DNA from: Sequoia sempervirens
Taxonomy: Eukaryota; Streptophyta; Pinopsida; Cupressales; Cupressaceae
Direction: 5' to 3'
DNA: 64,000 nucleotides
NCBI GenBank assembly: GCA_007258455.2
Contig: VDFB02193867.1
Span: 564,818,591-564,882,590 of the forward strand
Below, one piece after another: positions 36,901 through 48,900 of the stretch (its first letter is position 1; the number at the start of each line of letters is the position of its first letter). The notes under the pieces are model-generated. The model was not told the DNA's origin, did no database searches, and saw only the letters and a program-made list of their open reading frames with translations. The position numbers and the translations under genes were made by a program.

Positions 36901-39900
36901 AGCATGACAACACTTGCTTTTCTTATATTTAAATCCGATTCTAAATTCAGTGGATTAGCTTTTGTTCTTATTTAGAACAAGGCAATTTTCTATTTTAATT
37001 GTTTTTTCGCCTCTTTTTTTCTCTCATGCCTAGGCACTCCACTGAGACGAGGATTTTTTATCGTATATCCTAGAGTTCTCTTGTTCTGTAAAAGAGACAT
37101 AGGGCACACCACTGACAAACATAGAGGGAGAATATTTGAGTGTTGAGCTAGTGCAACGCAATTATCTTCAATTTGTAGTATTGAGGATTCCAAATCCATG
37201 TGTGGAGTGTGCTGCTACCTATGGGAGGGAGTTGTCGGAAGATTTCAATTGGTATGATGCCCTTGTTTTGATGATTGAAGCACTCTACCTATGAGAGGTT
37301 GTATGGTGGGGTGCCCTAAGTCCTATTGGGATTGGTGTGTTGATCCACCCCTATGATAGGCTGCTGATCTCCATTATTCTTAGTTGATATGTTTGGTTTT
37401 AGAGTGTTTCAGGAGTTGCAAGTATGACTAGTTTCAGTCTTAGAGAGCATGACCATCAAGAAGGTACTTCCAACTTTACACCTTGGAAGTGGAAAATGCA
37501 GATGCTCTTGGAGGAAGTTCATATTTTAAGTTTTGTGAAGACAAAGGTTTCACCTCCTACCAATCCTGTTTAGTTCACTTAACATAACAAAAAGTCAGCC
37601 AAGGCAAAGCATATCACCCTAGATTCAATGAAGGGCCATTTAACCCCTCACATCACAAATAAGAAGACAGCAAAGGTGGTGTGCAATGTATCAAAGTGTA
37701 AACATTTCTCACAAGATGTTGCTAAAGAACAAGCTTAGTGCCACACACATGAGCAATACAAACACAGTGACTAGTTACATCATTAAGATCATTAAGCTTC
37801 AAGATTAGCTTGTTGCTATCAAAGTGAAGGTGGCAGATAATGAATTAGTGCCCATAGCTAAAAATAGATTCTCTTCATCCTAGGGCACATTTGTTCAAGG
37901 TGTTTGTGCTCATGAGAATCTTACCATTTCTTAAAATCTTTGGGATGATTTAATCCTAGAGGAACCAAACTAGAGACCATTCTAGCCTAAGTTGCTCGTC
38001 TGGGTTCAGGAAATCTGGATCTGCAATACGGCAGATTTTTTTCTTGGGTTCAGGGTCAGGTATGGCCATACAATATATACATAAAATATTGAAATTACAA
38101 ATATATTTTATATAAATCTACAATTTTACAATATGATATTAGTTAAAATATGAATATAAATATAATATATTATCAGCAAGGTATTTCTTTAGTGACTTAA
38201 GATATTTTCACAATGCCAAGAGATCAAGAGGGTTTAGAAATCCCCAACAAATATTTAGTCACAGGAGTAGAGGGTGATGAACCATGGGGGAAAATGTTAT
38301 CATTGAATGCAAGCTACTCAGCTGTCTAGGGAATCAAAGGTCTCTTTCAACATTATTAAATGATCGTAAATGCCAAGACATTATCACTTTTATGTTAAGC
38401 CAGCCCAAAAGAGTGACAGACTAGCAGGCTGAATTTGGTTTTGTACATCAAGAAGTTGAGGGACCTATTAGAATCCTACTTCAAGGCTTATCTGGACATT
38501 TTGTTCACTAAGAGGGAAGACTAGTTTCTGAAGACTGGTTTCTTGCCCATGTTTTCTAGTAAATGATTGGACAGATAAAGACAGTTCTCTTGGAGACATT
38601 TTGTGATTGTGAGAATCAATAGCAGCACAACTGATATGATTTGAATTGGAAAAAAGTTATAGAAAGTAAACAAATCTGCATACAAGAATTTTACAAAATG
38701 ATCCTTATTAGAGAAATTGGAGATGGAGCAATGGAAACAAAGATCTCAAAAATGCAATGAGCCACACAATTAAAACTGCTTCTCGATTGCACAATAGATG
38801 TTGAGTGAGTGGTCCTGCTCCTTACATTAGGTGGCACAAATTTTTGGGATGATTAATTCTTCACTAAGGTTTGCAGTTAAGATGGAGCTCCACAAAAGTT
38901 GGAATAACAGATTCTTTATGCAAGCTTTATGGTGGAGACAAAACGGCTGACCATGTTTACTGCAGATATCCTTCAACCAATATCTTTCAGTGTTGGTTCA
39001 TGCTGACTTTAATTATTTATTTAGTGCTCCCTTCTCCTGGGGAGGAGCTCTCTGCTCTCTGTAATGTCCCCTATTTGGATATGCTTAGATTTCTACCCTA
39101 GAATCACAATTTCAAAATAAGAGGTATATCTTATTAAATTACAACTTCCAATAAATTCAGATTTTAACCCTGCAATAATGTTAGTCACTAATTCATAAAC
39201 AATTAATTGATCATTTGTACTGTTTGTAGCATTCATTAAATTAGTTGACAATTATAATGTCTGTTGCTCTTTAAAACAGGTAAGTAACTATCAGTACCGA
39301 TTCAAAGTTATTATCTCCTCTAATGATCAACCATTGGGAAGATTGGAGATGAAGCCGCAATAGGATGCCTGGAGTATTTCATCTTTCTAAGCCCAAGGGC
39401 GGATAGACAACCCCCCTGGCCCACTAATGGCAGACACACGGGCATCCATTAGGGGTGGTCTACTTAGCATGAAATCTCCCTCTCTCTAAGCCCAAGGGTG
39501 GATAGGCAACCCCCCTGACCCACTAATGGCAGACACATGGGCATCCATTAGAGGTGGTCTACTTAGGATGAAAAGGTTATCCCCCTTGTAATTCTGTCTC
39601 TTCTTTCCATGGTTAATTGTAGAGGCATAAATATCTTATAATTGGACTAATAACATAGTTTGAAATGCAGTCCTTATTGTTCTCTATGAAATGCATGGAA
39701 TTAATGTATTAAATGCATAGACATCAAATAGCATACCACAATATTTATAAAACTATGTTACTGCTATATCTCAGTATGCAGATGTAATTTATTAGTGCAG
39801 AAGATTTACTTTGGCTGATCTGCTGTAGTTGCAGATACTAATCTGTATATATATACTTCTCTCAATGGTTTGATCTGTTCCTAATATTCAGAAGATATTA

Positions 39901-42900
39901 CTTAGTGTAAATCAAACGAATAAGAAACTATTATCCATATTTATATTAAAGAACCATAATTACTTCTAAGGCTCAATAATTGCGGCAAGCATCATTATTG
40001 CATAATCGTATAACACACACACACACACACACATATATACATTTCAAATCCTATTGCATGATCATGTATACGTATATAATTTATACATATGCATATATTT
40101 ATAATTATATTAAACTTACTTCCCTTCTTATTGATTTATCATTTTCCTTCATATATTCTTCATTGAACCATCTTCTTCTTCATACATACTTCTTGCTATC
40201 AATCCTTTATTATATTTAAGGATTGCTACCCTTCATTTCTGACTGCTTCCATATCAGACTTATTGATTTCCTTCCTTCATATAATTCTGCTAAATGTCTG
40301 CACAAAATCTGCTTTTATTCATATGTTATTAATTTTCTATTCCACCTGCATCATCTCTTTGAGTGTTCTCTATATATGTCCTATTCACTTCCTCGCTTCC
40401 CTCTCTCTCCTCCTTATCACCTTATCAAATGTTCTACTTATGTACCTTCTTTCCTAAGGAGTTGCACCCCTTTAGACACCGCTGCCTTTTGATAAACTGA
40501 AACTTTTGCTTTATTAGGATCACTGTCTTTATAGCTAAATACCTTCCCATTTATGCTTGATCCCTATCTTATTAATCGCTGCCTCTACTTTTATTTTGGG
40601 ATTTTTGTCTTATTCACAGGTCAGCCTCCTTTTATCTTATTCATAGGAATCAATCGATGCCTTCTTATCATCAACTGCAGCCTTTGTGCCCTCTAATAAT
40701 CGCTGCTCTTAATCCATACTATATGGTGATTACATATATTATATGTATCTTATTTTATTAATATATTTACAAATTTAATTCATTGTTAATATATATTTTT
40801 TTTTTATAATTATAGTATTATTTTATAATAATTATATTTATAATAATATTTAAATTGTTAATACTTATATTTATATTTTTAATATTTAGATTGTAATTTA
40901 ACTTATTTGCATTTCAATGCTTCATACTTTAGTGTTGCAATTTCGGGGGCATGACACTCTCCTTGGGGACATTTGGATGATTAGGGAAAACTGAAAAAAA
41001 TTCCATATAAAAGTTAAAATGTCATGCTAGTTTTCATGACCCCTCACCTCTCAACTTAGAGGAGTCGGTGCTTCTCAAGCAGGAGCTTTGTTTTGCTTAT
41101 CCAAGTTAAATTCAAACATATCTGCAAAAATATTGAGCATTGTCTCTTTGGGCTCAAGCTAAAATGTTAAACTTTTCTGGCTGATTTATGGAGAGATTTT
41201 CCTTGTAGACTTAGTTGTTGGATTGATGTAAAATCCATAAAATAATATAAGAACAATTTCTCCAACAAGGAAAAGATTATTAAGTCTTTTCTCTGTTTCT
41301 TCTAACATGGAGGCAGCATTTGTTTCACAGTTGGTGAGGGAAGACTTGATGGGATTTCTGCAATTCAGAAAAATACAGATGTGAAAATATAGAACACATA
41401 CCTTAGTTTAATCAAACAAGACATCAAAGATTATAACCGAACTAGCTGTTTCATTGAGTAAAGTTGAGTTTATTTAGACACCTAAGATTGTGGCAACCAA
41501 TATAGTGAGTTGTTTGAAATTTTGAATGAAGGCATAATGAAAACTACAAAAGTTATAATCAGCTTACTCAACATGTAGTAATCAGCTTAAGGCAGAGAGG
41601 CCTATGTCTCTATAACCCAATTGTATGCATCAAAACAAAAAAATATGAATGTGTTGCAATGGCTTTGCCGTTGCGCCAAAAGATCGACCTATTAACACTC
41701 AATACAAATGCCAAATTTATACAAGATCCACCGGAGGTGGTTAAGCCATGCCATAAATCCGCGGCAGGTTGGACAAGCACCAACCTATCCATGGGGATGA
41801 AGGCACCAAATTTCCAACAATCACCCCCGCCCCCCCCTGGCCCAACGTGACCGTGGGATACGAACCCGTGACCTCTCACTCTGATACCAATTGTTGAGCA
41901 CACAGAAAATACTAAGAAGGGGGGGGGGAATCAATATTTTACACTTTTAAAACTAAAACCTTAAAAAACATAAATCAAAACAATAAGAGCAAAAATTGAA
42001 CAAGATGAACACTGTTTTTCACATGGAAAACCCTTTCGAATAAAAAACCACGACAGATCAATAACTTTCATTGACAATAATAGGCACCAACCCAAATTAC
42101 ATAAGTGAGCACCAACTCTCCTTGAAGCATCAACTCCATGATGCTGAAGCACCAACTCCAGACTGTTGAAGCACCAACTTCAGTACCATAAAATCCCCGA
42201 TTCAAAACACATGCTTTCAAAACCATTGTTCAAGCACTAAAAACTTTTTGCTCAAACTCTCAACTCCATATTTTGATATCATAGTTCAGATCAACATTAA
42301 GTCATAGAGTCCTCAATACAGTAATGATAGTTACAAATCAAAACTACAGAATTTTCATTGTCTTGTATCTGGATGCTTATTGCAGAATATAGAACTTCAA
42401 GATTCTCAACAGATTACCATAAAGTAACTCACACTACACCACACAAATCTCTTTACTCAGCTTGCAATATGCAGAAGTATAGTAACAAAAGAACATCATT
42501 AGCTTATGCGTTATAGGTGATATATGTCACACTTTGAAGTTGACACAAGCACAATGATGTATTGAGCACAACCACACTACACGATTTTTACCTTCACACC
42601 CATTTCATTTTGCAACAACCTCAAAAAGATAGCAATCATAACCAAAGTTGTTGGTTCTGGTACGGGTTCAGATACGAGTACGGATGCGGGAATGCCGGTA
42701 TGACAAAAAAAAATTCTTGGATACAAGTATGAGAGTATATAATTATAAACATAATGTCATAAGCATGTTCAAAATTATAAATTTAATTCTAAGAACAACG
42801 ATATTCATCAAACATAAATGATAAACTATCAAACATGGGGCATTTATTTAGGTGAAATACTCTCTTAAATAGGGCATTTATGGTTTTCATTCCCTTATAA

Positions 42901-45900
42901 ATCTCCTCAATCAGCTTAAGAACTATACGGACTGATTCTGACATTAACCTACAAGCTCCACTTCCACAATAGGGTATTGGAAAATTGAATAAGATGATAT
43001 ATTCCTGTATGTTATTCAAATGTGTGCATATTATCTGTGATTAAAGAACTCTTGAAATCCAATAGTGTAACTCTTGTCTACTGACAATGTAACAGATTCC
43101 ATTTATTCCTTAGATTTTTATAATGGTCTAAAGTTTCACACAATCACTTTACAAGTAGCTTACTAGACTCACATGATACCTCACAATAAGCATAGTCTTC
43201 TTATATATTAGTGCTCTTAAAATGCACTTTGTAATGGTATATAGAGCATAATAATCTCAAGGTTCTTCAAGAATAACATAATCTCCAAACTACCTTTTTA
43301 ACAAATAAAAAATCGGTTAAAGAAAAAGCTCGATGGTGTAAACCCCATTTGCTATGGGTTCGGTTAGGGTTCCTCCCTAGGCCCCCGATTTCTCAGTGTG
43401 AAGGACCCACAAAGAACCAAGGGGCCCAAGGAGGAACCCTGGCCGAACCCAAAGAGAACCAGAACATATTTTGCCGAGTACAAAGGGGTAAATAGAAGAA
43501 CCCAGTAACTTAGATCATAAGCATATTGTCACACCTAGACAACTCGAACCACTCACAAAAGGAGTGAAGCTGTAATTTTTAGAAGAGCCTGTCTTCCTGT
43601 AGCCATTGCACACACAAAAGCTCTACAAAAGATTAAGCATTAATCCACACAACTAAACAATCTAAATGCACCACCATACATGCTCAAACAGTAAAGGAAA
43701 GACGACCTTCAGATTACTGTAATCATAACAAATAAAACTTCTTTTCTACCTTTTATGGTAATACTGCTCAACCTTCACACAACCCAACACATAGAATCTC
43801 AATCCACCAATTAGAGAAATCATATCAATAACCTCATGCGACATAATGAATGCAGCCATAATGATAGTGATTTCATTTATTAAAAAAAAATACAGCTGGT
43901 CTCTTACACACCTCCACACGCATAATAATGTGGCTCATCCTTAAATCATAATTCTATTTGAGGAAAATATATGCACCCCTGAACACTTGAATGCAAATCA
44001 TAACCCCCGCGCTAGGAAGCAAAAAACATTAATCCAATTCACCTTCACCAAGAAATTGACCATGCCATAATGAATGCGGTATATATAAAAATAGAAGTCG
44101 TCACAAATTCAATGCAAAAGCAAAAGAAGATGTTTTGATACTATGCAAACAGAGCACTTGAATGACCACATCTTCCACACATTTTTTTTTCACATAGAAA
44201 ACCTGAACTATCTCTCACAGCCGTGATAACAATTATGCCGTTTGAGTCTTAATCTAAAGTCAAAAAAAATAATCAAGGCGTTGATAACGACCACTTCAAA
44301 TTGAATGAATTCAATGTCATAAAGAGTCACCTTGTAGGCAATGATAGAGCTTGACGCAAGCCATAGGGACAGAACAAAGTAAATGCTTTCAAAAATAGCC
44401 ACCCTTATATAAACTAATGTTAAAGATGGAGAGGGGAGGAATAAAATCTTTCACAAATAGAGCCACCATTACTTAATGTGGGAGTTACATTAACAATCAC
44501 CCAAATAAGAGCCGCCTACCATGAAGTCGACAGGAGTAATGAATTGGACAAGTCGCCAAGTGATTATTTGTACAAGTTTGCACTATTTCCAGATGAGGGC
44601 CAAAATAAAACTCACGACTTTTTGACCATCAAAAATCTGATGTGGCACATAATATGAATTCAATACAGACATGTAGGCACATGTATGACTTGGCATTTTA
44701 AACAAGCAAGCAGGTAGCTGAAGTAAGCAAGCAAGCACCTCAAGTAAGCAAGCAAGTAGCTCAAGTACCTTGACATCAATGACAAAATACTCAACAATCT
44801 CCCCCTTTGTCATTGATGGCAACACTGTAATGTCCCTTGCTAGATTTGACTTTAAACTTGTTGATTTGAACCTTGGGAATTTTGTCAAACATTTGCCAAG
44901 CGAAATCTGTACTTGCTGATTGAAGTTCTTTTGGGTATTTTGCAATGTAGGAAATGATTATATGCATTCAATGGACTCAAATGAAATGTGTAATTGACTG
45001 ATATTAAATGAGTATGCAAAGTAACTATTGTTATATGACTTTCCAATGCAACTATATGACTGAATTATGCACCTACAGCCAAGGGACATTAATGCAAACA
45101 CTTGGAAAGCAACCTAGATGACTGAATTCTTATGTAATAATGCAACTACAGCAATGAGCATTATACCAAACACTTAGTGAGCAATCTAGTCATGCAAATG
45201 ATGAGCTTCAGCACTTTAGACATTATGTCAAACAGTTGGTGTGCAAGCTGATATATGCTGATATGAACTTTCTGTTTACTTTGATTGGGATTTGATTGGT
45301 GTCAATGATATTTTGAATGCTCTTCAACAATGCAGATTGATCACTAATGAAAGCTAAATGATATGCAAGTATTTTTGTTCTTTTCAATTGCATATTAGTG
45401 ACCTACACATGTAAAATGTACACCTACAGCAAAGTGACATTTTCTCAAACAATTGGCATGTAATCTTCATCCAATATTGAATATACTGATGTACACTTGC
45501 TGATTGCCAATCAGATTACAATGCTCATGAATGTGAATGATATTTATTACAAAACATGCTTATGCAGATGCCCTAAAGTCTGTAATTTATATTCAGACTT
45601 CTACCATTAACTTTCAGGCTTTACTTCAGACTTACAATGCAAAATATGACAAAGGAAACCTGTTATGAGGTGTTGTAGAAGCTTGTAGATGAAGTAGCAA
45701 CCTTGATAAACTTTGCCAGCAATTTAGGAGCCCTCCACATATGAAATCTACCCCTCCAAAGGTGCCGCCCCTGTTCTGGAAATGCAGCCCCAATATAAAA
45801 TAATATCAGCACTCTTTCACCTTCAAATATCTTTTGGAATGGTCGCCTAGCCTCTAGGGTTGGAGCGATCCAATAACCATTGCAAATCGCTGCAACCAAT

Positions 45901-48900
45901 GGCCATCACATGCAAAAATCTGTATCTTCCTGTCTGCAGATCGTCCTTAGAAATAGCAGCAAAAAGTCTCAAATCGTTGCAAGCAAAGACTAAAATGACC
46001 TTCCAAACTAACTTCAAATTCTTCAATAAATTCTGAATATCTTTTTGCTAGAAATCATCCCAACTTGTTACAAGCCAGACTAGAATTATCCTTCAATATT
46101 CTCTTCAATTGAATTCCTCCAAATGAAAGCACAAATCAAATACACCAAATTTGGTCAAAGGCCACAAAATTTGCACACTTGAAAAGACTGAAATATCTCC
46201 TCCAATTCGCCCAGCTAGGTCTGGTATTTCACAAATGAAACCGGAACTATCTTCAATGAAGCACAATGTAGAAACCCTGGATGGATTCCTCAACTCCAGC
46301 TAGGGTTGATCTTTCACAACCGAACCTGGTACCTTAGAGTCTTCAAACCCTCAAGCAAATGGAAGCCTCAGCTTATACCACACAGGTATGAGAAAATAGA
46401 AATAATCCAAGACGTGTAAATGGCTTGCAATCAGCTCCTTATAAAGAATTCTCATCCAACTTCAAGAAGCTTCTAGAATAAAATATTATTTTATTCTCTT
46501 AAATGACTTTATGATTTTATATTTTTATTTAGTCAGTTTATTAAATTAATTAAATATAAAGTCGTCCTTTTGATATTAATTTATTGGAATAACTTTATAA
46601 ATAATTAATTTAATATCTCCACTTTATTTAATTAAAATAATCAATTAAGCTATCCTTTTGATATATTATTAATTTGGACAACTTAATCAATTAATTTAAT
46701 TAAATCACAATACCTCCAATTCGGTGACATGACAAACATGTCCTGAAACCACAACCAATACTGCAACTGGCAACAACTCCTGAAACTTGTATTGCTCTAA
46801 GACCAATACTGAAACCAAACTGCTCCCCCTAGCTCAATACTCCCACTTTGACATCAATGACAAACTAAACAACCTACATAACTAAACCAACCTGCATAAC
46901 TGAACCGGGGCTGATAAAATGTAACAATGAAAGCTCCCCCTGAGTCTAAACACCTTCCCAAGGATGGAGTGAAATCACTCCCAACTTCTATTTTTCTACC
47001 TCTTTCTTCTTCCTCCAAACTTTCTTAACAACTTCTTTTGCAGTCACCTGTTGCTCTTTCTTTTTATTTTGCTTGAAAGATTCTACAAAATTGCTTCTAC
47101 AATATAACATTGCAATTCATCAAAGGAGCAAAAGAATTCCTATTCAATAATCCTTGATTTCTATTCACATATTTGAAATCATTTCTTGAATAAACTCTAC
47201 AATTTGTTGCCTTGTGACCGAGATGATTGCATGAAAAACAATACCCATAAAAGAAAGAATTGTTAAACCTAGTCATGTGATCTTGCCTTGAAATAGGGGG
47301 TCTCCTGAAAGTGCTATGTGATCTTGCCTTGAAATAGGAGATCTCCTGAAAGTGCTATTTTTTATTTTTGAATGTGAATCCTTTGTGCCATTAAAGTTGC
47401 CTTTTTGTTGTTCCTCTTTTTTAGACTTGGAACTTTGACCTTCTTCAAATCCAACTCCACATTTATCACCTGAAGATTTTTGTGCACTAACGATCTTGTC
47501 CAATGACATAGAACTTTTCTGATTTATCTTCTCATTATTCATATGTGTCAATGACTTCTCTAAATTTCTAAGTGAAACAATTTCAGCTTCAAGTCTCTCT
47601 ACATTCTCTTCTTTAATCCTTAACTGATTTCTAATTTCTTCCTCAATCCTTTTTGCCTCTTCGATCTGAACCTTCAGGTCAATAATAAGTTTTTCAACTT
47701 CTTCATGTGCTTGAGATGTCTTAGATTCATTGTCTTCTTGCAGCTATAATTTCAACTTCTGATTTTTCTAAGTTTTTTTATTTCACTTAGATCACTCACA
47801 AGTTTTGCTTCAAGGTCTACTTCTCCTTCATCATATTGCTCGTCTTCTATATCTTCATCTTCAACCTCAGGCATAGTTACTTTTCAGCCATAAATAAGAT
47901 TTCATCTACTGAAGATACTTCACTATCTTCTGTTGAACTATTGTGATCTTTCAAATAAAAACTTTTTGCAAATTTCTTAAACTTATTCTTCTTACCTCGA
48001 TACCCCTTTTTGACATGTTTTGATTTATTTTCACTATCGCTGTCCTCATTCTTCTCATAAGGACATTTGGATACAAAATGTCCCACTTTTCCACAGTTGA
48101 AGCATTTGAAAGGCAACTTGCCTTTGTATCTTCCTGAACCCTTCTTCAACTTCCTTATGAAGTGTCTCATTCGTATCTGAATCTTCATCTAAACTATCAC
48201 TAGTAGTAGGTTTCTTGTCTTTTTCCTTTTTTGAAACTTTGAAGGCTGCCTCCTTTTTGATTAATTGATTAGGCATTGCTCTCATCTCATAGACTATGAG
48301 AATACCAGGTAGCTCATCTACTGTTAACTTATCAAGATCCTTCATCTCTTCAATCGTTGAAACCTTTGCATCAAAATGCAAAGAAAGAAACCTTAAGATT
48401 TTCTAAACAACAGTGGTCTCCTCAATCTTCTCTCCTAGACCTTTGATTGTGTTAACTTCATCTACTCGCAGAAAACAAGTAGCAAGGTTTTCATCTTCCT
48501 TCATTTTGAGACTCTCAAAATATCTTCTATGTGTCTGAAGCTTTGCTTTATTGACTTTGACATCTCCTTCATATGTTTTTTGAAGCTTGTCCCAAATCTC
48601 ATGACCAGTATCGCAATGCATAACCTTCGCAAATTTTGTTTCTGACAAACCACATAAGATAGTATTCATACGCTTTGCATTATTTTCAAAAGTTTTATTT
48701 CCATTTGCATCCGATGGAGGAGTTGATGGAATTGTATAACCAGTTACTACACTTCTCCAAACATCAAAACCAAGTCACATTAGATAAGTACACATTCTAA
48801 CACTCCATAATGCATAGTTAGAGCCTTCGAATAAGAGAGCTCTGCTCGTAGCAAGACCTTCATGAGAACCCATGCGTGCTTATCAGGATCAACCTCCAAG

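Larger units (their letters stand above)
39060..40956 (+). mobile_element. Solo LTR with perfect CTCTC target-site duplication
   Basis: The element starts TGTAATGTCCCC and ends GGGGGCATGACA, an inverted terminal pair ending TG..CA. The five bases before (39055-39059) and after (40957-40961) are both CTCTC. It is 1,897 bp with no internal coding region, so it is a lone LTR left by recombination. It contains a tandem duplicated hairpin module (39386-39573) and a CA microsatellite near 40013. The strand is set from TG..CA order only and is uncertain. Confidence 0.85.

Noticed and set aside
41856..41889. tRNA-derived SINE head (box A-like TGGTATCAGAG and box B-like GGTTCGTATCC on the minus strand)
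   Set aside because: The two boxes are only 12 bp apart, far less than the 30-40 bp of a pol III internal promoter. TGGTATCAGAG at an LTR end is better read as a primer binding site.
44700..44770. Leucine/cysteine-rich peptide repeats on the minus strand
   Set aside because: They come from translating a short tandem DNA repeat (AAGTAAGCAAGCAAG) inside an LTR.
47273..47551. A separate 92-codon gene
   Set aside because: It is the Lys/Ser-rich linker between the two zinc knuckles of the Copia gag.
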